Source: Marinococcus sp. PL1-022 (GTDB lineage Bacteria > Bacillota > Bacilli > Bacillales > Marinococcaceae). Taken from it: 64,000 nucleotides of DNA. A model generated the notes under the pieces. It saw nothing but the letters and a program-made list of their open reading frames with translations. It was not told the origin of the DNA and did not search any database. The DNA lies in NCBI RefSeq assembly GCF_033845285.1, contig NZ_JAWXCX010000001.1, positions 1,379,495-1,443,494 on the forward strand. Direction: 5' to 3'. The number at the start of each line of letters is the position of its first letter. Within the stretch, counting starts at the first letter, position 1. Below, piece by piece: positions 40,839 to 49,719 of the stretch. The position numbers and the translations under genes were made by a program.

Positions 40839-42068
40839 ATGACGATATTTTTTATATGTGTGATGAGCTTTTTCTGGGCGCTTTTGCTTTATTATTCCTG
40901 GCTTGCGGTAGGCGGGGTTATTCATAGGCGGCGGCTGTATCCCTATAACGAACTGAATCACTACCCTTCCGTGTCGATATTTATTCCGGCACATAATGAA
41001 GGGGTGGTCATGAAGGAAACGCTGCAGGCGATGAACGCGCTGGACTATCCGGGGGAGCTTCGTGTCTTTCTGCTCGATGACAATTCATCTGATGAAACGG
41101 AAGCGATCGGACTGGCCTTCAGCCGGATGTTTTCCCGTATTCATTACATCCAGGTGCCGCCCGGGGAGCCAAAGGGAAAGTCCCGGGTGCTGAATTACGG
41201 CCTGAGCTTTATCGATACGAAATATTTTCTGGTGTATGATGCCGACAACCAGCCGGAGCCCGGCGCTGTTAAACAGCTGGTGGAAGCTGCGGAACAAACC
41301 GACAGGGCGGTAGGGGCGGTAGGCTACGTGAAAACGATCAATGCCAGAAAAAATTTACTGACGCGCATGATCGCCCTTGAGTTTCAGGTGTTTCAGCTGT
41401 TGATGCAGAGCGGCCGCTGGTACTGGTGGAAGATGGGGTCGCTGGCTGGCACGAATATGCTGCTCGAGGTGGAGGCGATGCAGGAGCTTGGCGGCTACGA
41501 TGAATATGCTATGGCAGAGGATGCGGAGTTAACGATCCGGGTGGCGGCGAAGGGATGGAGGCTGCCGGTCGTGCCGGAAGCTAAAACATGGGAACAGGAG
41601 CCTGAGACGATCTCGATTTTCCTGCGTCAGCGCACGCGCTGGCTGATTGGCAACATTTATCTGCTGGAAAAATCGTTTAAGGATTTTTCCTTCTGGAACA
41701 GGACCACCATGCTGCACTCGGTTCAGCATATTACCACTTACCTGTTTTTTGTGGTTCTGTTGTTTCTGTCCAATATTTTATTTGTGCTCAGTCTTTTCGA
41801 TGTGTTTACTACGGCGATTACCGTTCCGCTTTTGATGATCTGGTTTATGAGCTACATTGTTTACACGAGCCAGATCTTCAGTGCCCAGGTGCTGGAGCGG
41901 GATGTAACGACCAGGCAGGTCGCCGTGGGAAGCGTTATGTATTTCACCTATGCCCAGCTGTTTTTGATTTTACTCGCTAAAAGCTTTTACGCCTATACCG
42001 GAAGCCGTCTGCGCCGGAAGGTCATTAAATGGGACAAAACGGAGCGATTTAAAGGCGGGAGCTCGTGA
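40839..42068 (+). CDS. Processive family 2 glycosyltransferase (YdaM-like)
   Basis: A 409-residue membrane glycosyltransferase. One N-terminal helix is followed by the GT2 domain: FIPAHNEG, LLDDNSSDET, VYDADNQPEP (DxD), AEDAELTIR and QRTRW. The last two are the D and Q(x)xRW motifs of processive polysaccharide synthases. Three or more transmembrane helices follow. The ATG at 40839 has GGACGGGGG upstream. It is the likely polymerising enzyme of this operon, with the degenerate GGDEF protein as its controller. Confidence 0.92.
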   Translation: MTIFFICVMSFFWALLLYYSWLAVGGVIHRRRLYPYNELNHYPSVSIFIPAHNEGVVMKETLQAMNALDYPGELRVFLLDDNSSDETEAIGLAFSRMFSRIHYIQVPPGEPKGKSRVLNYGLSFIDTKYFLVYDADNQPEPGAVKQLVEAAEQTDRAVGAVGYVKTINARKNLLTRMIALEFQVFQLLMQSGRWYWWKMGSLAGTNMLLEVEAMQELGGYDEYAMAEDAELTIRVAAKGWRLPVVPEAKTWEQEPETISIFLRQRTRWLIGNIYLLEKSFKDFSFWNRTTMLHSVQHITTYLFFVVLLFLSNILFVLSLFDVFTTAITVPLLMIWFMSYIVYTSQIFSAQVLERDVTTRQVAVGSVMYFTYAQLFLILLAKSFYAYTGSRLRRKVIKWDKTERFKGGSS

Positions 42069-43081
42069 CACGAAAACAATTAATTATAGGAATATTCAGT
42101 ATTGTGATCGCCGCAGCTGTGTTTGTTTTCATCAACGCATTCAGCCAGACTGACCCGGTGGTAAATACGGTGGAGAAGGAGTACCGGGGCGACCATGGCT
42201 TAATTCAAAATTATCCGGGGGCCGCTGGAGAGGCAGAATATTTATCGGAAGCTGAAGGCCTGTATTTGGAGTATCTGCTGCTGACCGGCCGAAAGGAGCT
42301 TTTTCGGGACGAAGTGGAACGGCTGGAGCCGCTTCTGCAGAAGGTTCCGTCCGGGAAGCTGGTCCAGTGGAAGGAAGGCGATAATACATCCACCAATGCA
42401 CTGATTGATGATGTCCGTATTGCCTCAGCGCTTGACCGGGCTGGCGCCCAGTTTAATAACCACAGCTATACCGAGCTCTCCAAATCTATTCAGGACGGCC
42501 TGAGGGCCGGCAATTTTGTGGAAGGAAGCTGGAGGGACTATTACGACTGGCAGCAGGACGAGGCATCGCCGGAAATTCATTTCAGCTATTTTTCCAGTGA
42601 AAAATGGAAGCAGTTTGGCTGGCCGCAGGAGGAACTGCAGATCATTCAACGTGCAAAGGACAGCAGCAGCGTGTTTTATCTGGAGTCATATAATGCTGTA
42701 AAGCGGCAGCCGGAGGCGTACAATCTCCAGGAGGTTAATATGATTGACCAGGTGCTGATTATGCAGCAGATGAACACGGAAGCCCCGGAAACGGAGGCAC
42801 TGGCGCAGTGGATTGATAAGAAATACGAAGAAGAAGGCAAAATTTACGGCCGTTACCACCGGACCTCAGAAAAAGCGTCCGTGAATTATGAAGCAGCAAG
42901 CGTCTACGCCCTGCTTTTGATCCAGGAGATTGATGATGGAAATATCCAGGAGGCAGAGAAATGGGAGGAGCCGCTGAGGGGGCTGCACGAGGCCGCAGAC
43001 CCTTCAGAGAACACCCACTTTTTTGATTACATGCTGGCAGCCATTGCGCTCGAACGGCTGGAGCAGGCGAAAAACAGCTGA
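42065..43081 (+). CDS. GH8-like glycoside hydrolase (YdaJ-like)
   Basis: A 338-residue protein anchored by an N-terminal helix (about 7-26) with its catalytic part outside. The YLSEAEGLYLEYLLLTG segment corresponds to the GH8 sequence around the catalytic Glu (probably Glu62), and NALIDDVRIASAL to the second conserved helix; the fold should be an alpha/alpha barrel. Overlap with the glycosyltransferase gene is four bases (GTGA). Such hydrolases trim or release the polymer made by the neighbouring synthase, as BcsZ does for cellulose. Confidence 0.82.
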   Translation: MTRKQLIIGIFSIVIAAAVFVFINAFSQTDPVVNTVEKEYRGDHGLIQNYPGAAGEAEYLSEAEGLYLEYLLLTGRKELFRDEVERLEPLLQKVPSGKLVQWKEGDNTSTNALIDDVRIASALDRAGAQFNNHSYTELSKSIQDGLRAGNFVEGSWRDYYDWQQDEASPEIHFSYFSSEKWKQFGWPQEELQIIQRAKDSSSVFYLESYNAVKRQPEAYNLQEVNMIDQVLIMQQMNTEAPETEALAQWIDKKYEEEGKIYGRYHRTSEKASVNYEAASVYALLLIQEIDDGNIQEAEKWEEPLRGLHEAADPSENTHFFDYMLAAIALERLEQAKNS

Positions 43082-43099
43082 TGAGAAAAAATATTGAAC

Positions 43100-43138
43100 T
43101 GCCCCTGACGGATGCTGCTCCGTCGGGGGTTTTTTTAT
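43100..43138 (+). terminator. Intrinsic terminator of the polysaccharide operon
   Basis: CCCCTGACGGA pairs with TCCGTCGGGG, followed by TTTTTTT. Confidence 0.9.
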
Positions 43139-43308
43139 GGCCGGTAATTCTTGTTGTATAGAAGCACGAAAATTTTTAGAAGGGCATATTTCTCCAGGCT
43201 GTCGTGACCTCGTGCCGGCATATGTTATTCTGTCTTTACGATATTCAAAATAATGGAAATGATGGAACGCTGAGACGTGTGCTTTAATATACAGAGGAGG
43301 TCCTTGGT

Positions 43309-43437
43309 GTGAAATTTTCACGAAAAAGAAGGGAGCGGAGAGCAAATACTCCCGATTGGGTGACATTTTTAATTGAGGCAGCGGATATTATCATCATCGG
43401 TCTACGGTATATGGTGAAATCAATATTTCATTTGTAA
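43309..43437 (+). CDS. Small basic amphipathic protein (42 residues)
   Basis: A short gene with a very good ribosome binding site (AGAGGAGG, about 11 bases before the GTG). The first twelve residues hold seven Arg or Lys; the rest is one hydrophobic or amphipathic helix (FLIEAADIIIIGLRYMV). It could be a membrane-associated peptide. No family recognised. Confidence 0.6.
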   Translation: MKFSRKRRERRANTPDWVTFLIEAADIIIIGLRYMVKSIFHL

Positions 43438-43552
43438 AGCATGTGTATACTGAAACGAAAGTTTTGCCGGGAAAAATAATTAACCGGTAAGGCGGTCGTT
43501 TTTGGTCGGGAATGATAACATTAAGCTATGCAACGATGAGGAGGCAGAGATA

Positions 43553-43906
43553 ATGCCTGATTATTTTCCCTTTATCGCTCTCTCTATTCCTGTAGTCCGA
43601 TTGATTCTATTGGCAGTTATCGTGCCAAAAAATGCAAGGATTTTGAGGGAAACAAGAGGCGGCTTATGGTCCAATATTTTCTTAGGAGTCGTTATTTTCG
43701 GTATAGCGGCTGTTGTTTTCACCACCCCTCTTCCACTTGAAAAATATTTTATTGCAATTACTTTACCCTCTGTATGCTTTATAATCGGGTTGCAGGGGTT
43801 TTTAGAGTGGTTCTTTGCAAAACAATCCAAAGAGTATATCGTAACGATAGTCTTGGGGGTTTATACAATTGCAGCGCTTCTTATCACTAGCTTCATAATT
43901 GGATAA
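43553..43906 (+). CDS. DUF4181-like membrane protein, paralogue of 34953
   Basis: A 117-residue protein with four hydrophobic segments. It shares MPDYF, ETRGGLWS and FLEWFFAKQSKEYIVT with the protein at 34953. The start is set at 43553 by the alignment of these proteins; GAGGAGG lies nearby. AT-rich compared with the polysaccharide operon before it. Function unknown. Confidence 0.72.
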   Translation: MPDYFPFIALSIPVVRLILLAVIVPKNARILRETRGGLWSNIFLGVVIFGIAAVVFTTPLPLEKYFIAITLPSVCFIIGLQGFLEWFFAKQSKEYIVTIVLGVYTIAALLITSFIIG

Positions 43907-43979
43907 AAGCTTGATTGGAAACAAAAATCCTGACAGAATTTACATGCAGATATTAAAATCGCTACGCCGGAGGGAAAAA

Positions 43980-44486
43980 ATGATACATATCGAACAGGCC
44001 GGGCCGTCGCACGTTTCCGGCATTATTTCTGTCTGCACGGCAGCTACGTGGGCCACGTACCGTGGGCTTTGCAGTGATGATTACCTCGAACGGGTGTGCC
44101 GGGAGTTTTATAATGTTCCGAGAGTACTCGATGAGGTGAAGCATACAAGCCTCGACTGGGGCGGCTACTTTGCAGCGATGGAAAATGAAACAGTAATAGG
44201 GGCTGCGGGCGGTGGTATGACAGGGGAAAAGGAATCCGAGCTGTACGTGCTGTATCTGGACCCGGCCCACCGAAACGAAGGGATCGGCACGATGCTGCTC
44301 GGTGCGGTGACGAGCCAGCAGCAGAGCTGGGGCTCGTCAGTGCAGTGGGCGTCTGTCCAGAAGGGCAACCAGCTGGCGATTCCTTTCTATGAAGCGAAAG
44401 GCTTTACGTACGAAGGAGAGCGCATCGGGTATGCGAACACGGAAGACGAGGATTATGTATCACTCCGGTACAGGCGCGCCATTTAA
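43980..44486 (+). CDS. GNAT family N-acetyltransferase
   Basis: A 168-residue acetyltransferase. The acetyl-CoA site is visible as LYLDPAHRNEGIGTMLL (R-x-x-G-x-G type), with NQLAIPFYEAKGFTYEGER as the C-terminal GNAT motif. The N-terminal half (ATWATYRGLCSDDYL) resembles acetyltransferases of the RimI group. GGAGGG lies before the ATG at 43980; the frame is open further upstream but without a good site. Substrate unknown. Confidence 0.88.
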   Translation: MIHIEQAGPSHVSGIISVCTAATWATYRGLCSDDYLERVCREFYNVPRVLDEVKHTSLDWGGYFAAMENETVIGAAGGGMTGEKESELYVLYLDPAHRNEGIGTMLLGAVTSQQQSWGSSVQWASVQKGNQLAIPFYEAKGFTYEGERIGYANTEDEDYVSLRYRRAI

Positions 44487-44532
44487 ATAGAAGAAAAACA
44501 GCTGCGAACCGGGCAGCCCGAGGAGGAAGACA

Positions 44533-44676
44533 ATGCTTATCATGCTCATGGTGCTGGGCTTGGCCGGTATGTTAACAGCGGTCAGCTTTATTCCAAGCAG
44601 CCGGTTAAGGAGGATTGCCGCCTTCAGCAGCTACGCGTTGTTTCTCGCAGCGCTCGCTGTTTTAACATTGGGATAG
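44533..44676 (+). CDS. Small membrane protein (47 residues)
   Basis: AGGAGGA lies six bases before the ATG. The peptide has two hydrophobic helices (1-17 and 30-46) separated by PSSRLRR. It follows the acetyltransferase by 46 bases and may be in the same transcript. No family recognised. Confidence 0.6.
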   Translation: MLIMLMVLGLAGMLTAVSFIPSSRLRRIAAFSSYALFLAALAVLTLG

Positions 44677-44766
44677 CTGCGCCAAAATGGAACAAGGCCA
44701 GTCGTTTTGTTGTACTACATGTAACTGTTTTGGTTATAATTAACAATAGAAATGGAGGAATGACAA

Positions 44767-45639
44767 ATGAAAGCACTAGTAACCGGAGCAACAGGAAAAT
44801 TAGGATCTCAGGTCATGGAGTCGCTGCTGAAAAAAATGCCGGCCGACCAGCTGGCCGTGAGCGTCCGGAACCCGGACAAGGCAAACGATCTGAAGGAAGC
44901 GGGTGTGGAGGTGCGCCGCGGCGATTTTGACGAACCGGACAGTCTGGACGAGGCGTTTGCCGGCGTGGACCGCCTGCTGATTATTTCAACCGACGGGGAC
45001 AATGACACAAGAATCCGCCAGCATACAAACGCGGTGGAGGCAGCGGCCCGGGCGGGTGTTTCCTTTATCGCCTACACCAGCATCGGCCATGCAGAAAGCA
45101 GCACGATGTTTCTGGCTCCGCCGCATCGAGCCGCCGAAAATGCGATCATTGAAACCGGCATACCATATGCATTTCTGCGCAACAACTGGTACCTCGAAAA
45201 CGAAGTGCCGGGCATTCAGGGAGCCATGAACGATGCGCCGTGGATTACTGCCGCTGGAACCGGCCGGGTCGGATGGGCACTGCAGCTCGATTACGCGGAA
45301 GCAGCGGCCGCCGCCCTCGCAGGAGAAGGAACACAGCAGTCGGTCTATGAGCTTTCCGGCCGCCCGTACACCCAGGACGAGCTGGTAAGCGTGCTTGGAG
45401 ACGTGCTCGGAAAAGAGATTCCGGTGCAGCACGTGGACGACGATGAATATGCGGAAATTATGAAGGAAGCCGGCATGCCGGAGGCCGTGGTACCGATGCT
45501 TGTAAGCATTCAGCAGGGCATCCGCAGCGGCTCGCTCGACATTGAAAGCAATGATTTTGAAAAGCTGCTCGGCCGTCCAGCCACACCGATGCATGACGCG
45601 CTTGAACATCTCGTGCGGACAATTCCGGACGAATCGTAA
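44767..45639 (+). CDS. NmrA-like NAD(P)-binding protein (QOR2-type)
   Basis: A 290-residue Rossmann-fold protein of the atypical SDR group. The nucleotide motif is VTGATGKLGSQV, followed by VRNPDKANDLKEAGVEVRRGDFDEP and YTSIGHA. The architecture matches quinone oxidoreductase 2 and related NmrA proteins that bind NADPH and reduce quinones or act as redox sensors. It stands alone with a possible extended -10 element TGGTTATAAT about 30 bases before it, and ends 13 bases from the convergent exporter gene. Confidence 0.9.
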   Translation: MKALVTGATGKLGSQVMESLLKKMPADQLAVSVRNPDKANDLKEAGVEVRRGDFDEPDSLDEAFAGVDRLLIISTDGDNDTRIRQHTNAVEAAARAGVSFIAYTSIGHAESSTMFLAPPHRAAENAIIETGIPYAFLRNNWYLENEVPGIQGAMNDAPWITAAGTGRVGWALQLDYAEAAAAALAGEGTQQSVYELSGRPYTQDELVSVLGDVLGKEIPVQHVDDDEYAEIMKEAGMPEAVVPMLVSIQQGIRSGSLDIESNDFEKLLGRPATPMHDALEHLVRTIPDES

Positions 45640-45652
45640 TTACCACAACGCT

Positions 45653-46555
45653 TTAAGCCGTACGCTTTTGAAGCGCGGGAGCTGATCGCAGCCTCCCGCG
45701 TTTTTTCGAGAGCAGGGAAAATGCTACGCATCCGCCGATGACAATCGCACTGCCGGCCGCCTGCGGCCAGGTGAGGTGTTCCCCGAAAAGCGCAAAGGCC
45801 AGCAGAGCGGTAAACAGCGGGTTAAAGTTTAAAAACAGCCCGGAGGTTGTCGCCCCCAGGTGCTTCACGCCGATCCCCCACAGCACCATGCAGACGATCG
45901 TTGCAATAATGCTTAAAAACAGCATTGATCCGATAAACGTGGCATCGATCCGGTGCACGGGTATTCGAAAGCCGTTGACCGGAAGCAGCAGGAGCACACC
46001 GAACAGGCCGGAATAACAGACGGACATCATCGGGGATACCATGGTGGTGGCCCAGCGGCTGCAGATCGAGTAGAGGCCGAAGACAAGCACCGCCAAAAGC
46101 ATCCACCCATCGCCGGAGGCAAACGAGAAGCCTGCCAGGCTGCCGCCGGTCACGACGAGCAATACGCCGGCGGTGGAGATGAGCATGGCTGTGATCTGTG
46201 CGCCGCGCAGCCGTTCACGCAGAAGAAGCGCTGAAAACAGGGCGATCGACAGCGTGTTCATCGTCGAGATAATGCTCACGTTCGTGGCGCTTGACGACGT
46301 GAGCGCGGTAAACTGCAGAATATTAAACAGGGCAACGCCTGTGATTCCCATCAGAAAGAGCGGCACGATCGCTTTTCTGTCGGGAAGCAGGCGTTTTTCT
46401 GTGACCTGGATGATAGGCAGGAGGCAGAGAACAGCGATGCCGTAGCGCAGAATCGTCAGCGTCACGGGGGAAGCGTAGGCGGTCAGGCCCTCCCCGACGA
46501 TGAAATTGCTTCCCCAGCACAGGCTTGCGAGCAGCAGCAGTCCAATGTATTTCAT
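45653..46555 (-). CDS. EamA family (DMT) exporter
   Basis: A 300-residue membrane protein with ten hydrophobic segments in two homologous EamA halves. Characteristic segments: LLLASLCWGSNFIVGEG in the first helix, LNFNPLFTALLAFALFGEHLTWPQAAGSAIVIGGC at the end. DMT proteins export amino acids or other metabolites. GGGAGGGAG precedes the ATG at 46555. It diverges from an Lrp/AsnC regulator, which suggests an amino acid or similar substrate under Lrp control. Confidence 0.92.
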   Translation of the reverse strand: MKYIGLLLLASLCWGSNFIVGEGLTAYASPVTLTILRYGIAVLCLLPIIQVTEKRLLPDRKAIVPLFLMGITGVALFNILQFTALTSSSATNVSIISTMNTLSIALFSALLLRERLRGAQITAMLISTAGVLLVVTGGSLAGFSFASGDGWMLLAVLVFGLYSICSRWATTMVSPMMSVCYSGLFGVLLLLPVNGFRIPVHRIDATFIGSMLFLSIIATIVCMVLWGIGVKHLGATTSGLFLNFNPLFTALLAFALFGEHLTWPQAAGSAIVIGGCVAFSLLSKKRGRLRSAPALQKRTA

Positions 46556-46739
46556 GTGTTCTCCCTCCCGTCGTATTGTACGAAATAAATGTATCATGTA
46601 AAATATATATAAGAAATAATATTCTCTATAATCTCATTAATTCAAAATATTATTCTTTCAATGAAATTAAAACAGAATTTATTTTTGTTCAGGGTGAAAA
46701 ATACGTGGTATGAACGAATATTATTCGGGAGGGAAAGGC

Positions 46740-47195
46740 ATGCTTGATGACGTGGACATACATATTCTCGATTTACTGCAGACGGAAACGAGGCTCAGCA
46801 ACCTGGAGCTGTCGCAGCGGGTGAATCTCTCCGCGCCGGCTACCCATGCACGGGTGAAACGGCTCGAGCTGGAGGGCTATATTGATTCCTATACGGCGAT
46901 CCTGAATCAGGAAAAGCTCGGGTATGACCTGCTGTGCACGGTATTTATGAGCACGAGCATTCACCAGACGCAGGAGTTAAATGAGCTCGAACGCCATTTG
47001 TCGGAGATGCCGGAGGTTATGGAGTGCTACTGCATGACCGGATCGTTTGATTATATGCTGAAAACCATCCACCGCAGCCGCAAGGAGCTGGAGGCGTTTA
47101 TCCGGGAGTTGAACCAGCTCGGCGTCTCCCAGCTGCAGACGAGCATCGTGCTCCGGGAGGTCAAATCCTCGACGGTGCTGCCGCTATGGAAGTAA
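46740..47195 (+). CDS. Lrp/AsnC family regulator
   Basis: A 151-residue regulator. The N-terminal helix-turn-helix (ILDLLQTETRLSNLELSQRVNLSAPATHARVKRLELEGYID) is followed by the ligand-binding RAM domain (YDLLCTVFMST to LREVKSSTVLPLW). GGGAGGG lies before the ATG at 46740. Its probable target is the divergent EamA exporter gene; an AT-rich repeat pair (AATAATATT about 46615 and AATATTATT about 46648) lies between them and could be a binding site. Confidence 0.92.
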   Translation: MLDDVDIHILDLLQTETRLSNLELSQRVNLSAPATHARVKRLELEGYIDSYTAILNQEKLGYDLLCTVFMSTSIHQTQELNELERHLSEMPEVMECYCMTGSFDYMLKTIHRSRKELEAFIRELNQLGVSQLQTSIVLREVKSSTVLPLWK

Positions 47196-47270
47196 CACCT
47201 CGGAGACAGCTGAAGCGCTGCATCCGCAGAGAGCTCTGCGTATAACGGGGGGCCAGGAAGGAGGAGAGTA

Positions 47271-48182
47271 ATGATACCTGAAGGTTTTCAACAGTATGGT
47301 CCGGTTAAAAATGCTTTAACAATTCGATCAATTCAAAAGGGTTTTTCCGGGAATGGGAAATTTATACTGGACGATACATATGTGCTGAAGACTTTTCCCG
47401 TCGCCGAGCTTGAGGAACGAATGCATGTGTTCCATGTGCTAAACAGGCTTGGAGAGTATTCACGGCGCATTCCCCGTGCGATAGATATCGGAAAGCGGAG
47501 GTTAGACGGGGGAGATGAACAGGCGTTTATGCTGATGACATATCTGCCGGGAGACGATGCAGAAGCAGTGCTTTCCTCTCTTTCTCAAAAGCATCAATAC
47601 GAAGCGGGAGTTGATGCTTCTAAAGAGCTGGCCAGGCTGCATGAGCTTGAAGCACCTCCTGCTTATCCGGACTGGAAAACAGTAAAAATAAAAAAGATCG
47701 ACCGGTACTTCGGGCAGCTGAACAACACCGGGGTGGATGAGGAAACGGTGCATCTGCTGCAAACTTATATTAAAAAGAACGAGTATTTAATGACAGGCCG
47801 CCCAAACAGGTTTCAGCACGATGATTTTCATCCCTCCAATCTATTGATAGCAGAGGAACGCTTCCAGGGAATTATAGATTTTGACCGGATGGATTGGGGG
47901 GACCCGGTGCACGACCTGCAGAAAACCGGGTTTTTCACGAAAAACGTGAGTCGGGCATTCAGCAGGGGATGTATCGATGGCTATCTGGAGGCCACAGATT
48001 TTGACGAGGGCCTTTTCTGGAGGCTGTATGCATTGTATTCAGCCGTTCATATCGTATCAGCGATAGCATGGGCATACCGGGAAAGCAATGGACAATACCA
48101 GAAGCTGCTCAGGTACAGTAAAGAAGCTATTTGGGATCACGATTATTTTAACAAAAGTATACCGGAATGGTATTGGAAGTAG
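47271..48182 (+). CDS. Aminoglycoside phosphotransferase-fold kinase
   Basis: A 303-residue APH/choline-kinase-fold protein. The catalytic loop is HDDFHPSNLL, the metal site is IIDFDRMDWGDPVHDL. Many chromosomal members of this family phosphorylate small metabolites rather than antibiotics, so no resistance role should be assumed. GGAAGGAGGAG precedes the ATG. Confidence 0.88.
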   Translation: MIPEGFQQYGPVKNALTIRSIQKGFSGNGKFILDDTYVLKTFPVAELEERMHVFHVLNRLGEYSRRIPRAIDIGKRRLDGGDEQAFMLMTYLPGDDAEAVLSSLSQKHQYEAGVDASKELARLHELEAPPAYPDWKTVKIKKIDRYFGQLNNTGVDEETVHLLQTYIKKNEYLMTGRPNRFQHDDFHPSNLLIAEERFQGIIDFDRMDWGDPVHDLQKTGFFTKNVSRAFSRGCIDGYLEATDFDEGLFWRLYALYSAVHIVSAIAWAYRESNGQYQKLLRYSKEAIWDHDYFNKSIPEWYWK

Positions 48183-48246
48183 AGACTGTGAAGTGCCCGA
48201 TGTAATTTTTCTTCTCAAATCCATCAACGCCACGGAGGACATGCCG

Positions 48247-48684
48247 ATGCATACCGAGGATTTTATCAGCATTTTGATTCACCAGACCGATTTGAAATTA
48301 ACCAGCTTTATTAAAGAAGAGCTGCGGATATTTAACCTCACCCCGGAGCAGAACCTTATTATGATGCTGCTGTGGGAGGAGGATGGCCGAACCCAGAATG
48401 ATATTGCCCGGAGGCTGCAGAAGGATAAAACCAATATCGCCCGGATGGCTGCCCAGCTTGAAAACAAGCAGTTTGTGCGGCGTGCGGCAGGGACTGAAGA
48501 CCAGCGGGCGATGCAGCTGTTTGTGACAGACGAAGGCAGGCAGCTGCAGGAAAAGGTGCGTCCGGCAGCCGAGCGGTTCAACGCTGCCGTGACAAGGGGG
48601 ATCAGCACCGAAGAGCTCACAGCGCTTGAACAGACGCTCGCCAAAATAAATAGAAATGTTTCCGAGAGTGTCCAGGAGGAGTGA
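48247..48684 (+). CDS. MarR family regulator
   Basis: A 145-residue winged-helix regulator: LTPEQNLIMMLLWEEDGRTQNDIARRLQKDKTNIARMAAQLE, then the DQRAMQLFVTDEGR wing. The ATG at 48247 is chosen because GGAGG is eight bases upstream; the ATG at 48241 is too close. It precedes genes for a pirin and a nitroreductase, a combination typical of MarR regulons that respond to quinones or electrophiles. Confidence 0.9.
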   Translation: MHTEDFISILIHQTDLKLTSFIKEELRIFNLTPEQNLIMMLLWEEDGRTQNDIARRLQKDKTNIARMAAQLENKQFVRRAAGTEDQRAMQLFVTDEGRQLQEKVRPAAERFNAAVTRGISTEELTALEQTLAKINRNVSESVQEE

Positions 48685-48815
48685 AGACCCTCTGAGTAGA
48701 TTCGTTGCAGCGCCTGAAAAAATATGTTGTACTGAAGCTGTATATCAGATAAAGGAAATATATTTTTGGAGAAATAGTTGCTACGCATACTAAAATGAAA
48801 AGTGAGGGATTCTCC

Positions 48816-49682
48816 ATGGAACATCAACAGGAGTTGCTTCAGCGCCGTATCCGCGATAAATGGACGGTACAGTACGAGGAGTTCGGTTTTCCGTCTATTC
48901 AAAAGGGCTGGGTGCTGCCGGTCGACCGCTGGAAGGATTTCGACCCGTTTATTTTAATGGCCGAGGACTGGTTCAAAAAGGGTACTTTCCCGGACCATCC
49001 GCACCGGGGCTTTCAAACCGTGACGTATGTGGTGGACGGACGGCTTGAGCACATTGACAACGGCGGCGGCCGCGATATTCTCGAGCCCGGCGACGTGCAG
49101 TATATGAACGCTGGCTGGGCGGCACGCCACGCCGAAGATGGGGTGGAAAACGACATCGCTCATACGCTGCAGCTGTGGCTGAATCTGCCGAAGGATCAGC
49201 GAAACACCGATACCATCTACCAGAATGTGTACGGCGAAGAAGCGCCGACCGTCCAGATCGACGGCGGCTATGTAAAGGTCTTTTCCGGTACCATCGCCGG
49301 GGAAGAGGGGCCGCTGAACTCGCTCGTCCCGATCACGCTGACCGAAATTAATTTATCGGAGGGCGCCGAATACGTGCATCATCTGCCGGAGAATCACAAT
49401 GCCTTTTTATACACGCTTGCCGGGAGTGCTGATGTGGCCGATGGGACCGTCAATAAGCACGACGTCGCGACGCTCACCTTTGAGGAGGACGGGGACCCGG
49501 AGGCACTCTCCACACTACACATTAAAGCCCACAAGCGCAGAACCCGGCTGCTCGTGTATTCCGGAGAGCCGATCCGTGAAGAGATCGTACCGTACGGCCC
49601 GTTTGTGATGAGCAGTATGGAAGAAATCAGGCAGGCGTACCGGGACTTTCACCAGGGAAAATTCGGACCGCCCGCAGAATAA
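48816..49682 (+). CDS. Pirin family protein
   Basis: A 288-residue bicupin. The N-terminal cupin has the metal motif FPDHPHRGFQTVTYVVDGRLEH with three His and a downstream Glu, and GDVQYMNAGWAARHAE. Several bacterial pirins are quercetin dioxygenases or regulators of pyruvate metabolism. GTGAGGG lies before the ATG at 48816. The neighbouring MarR regulator and nitroreductase suggest a shared electrophile or aromatic-compound response. Confidence 0.92.
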   Translation: MEHQQELLQRRIRDKWTVQYEEFGFPSIQKGWVLPVDRWKDFDPFILMAEDWFKKGTFPDHPHRGFQTVTYVVDGRLEHIDNGGGRDILEPGDVQYMNAGWAARHAEDGVENDIAHTLQLWLNLPKDQRNTDTIYQNVYGEEAPTVQIDGGYVKVFSGTIAGEEGPLNSLVPITLTEINLSEGAEYVHHLPENHNAFLYTLAGSADVADGTVNKHDVATLTFEEDGDPEALSTLHIKAHKRRTRLLVYSGEPIREEIVPYGPFVMSSMEEIRQAYRDFHQGKFGPPAE

Positions 49683-49719
49683 GGCAGGCCGCCATTTAAT
49701 ATGAAGGAGATGAAGCATA

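Noticed and set aside
43004-43366. Minus-strand frame of 120 codons after the polysaccharide operon
   Set aside because: It crosses the terminator at 43100-43138 and has no start signal; a small gene with a good ribosome binding site lies on the other strand.
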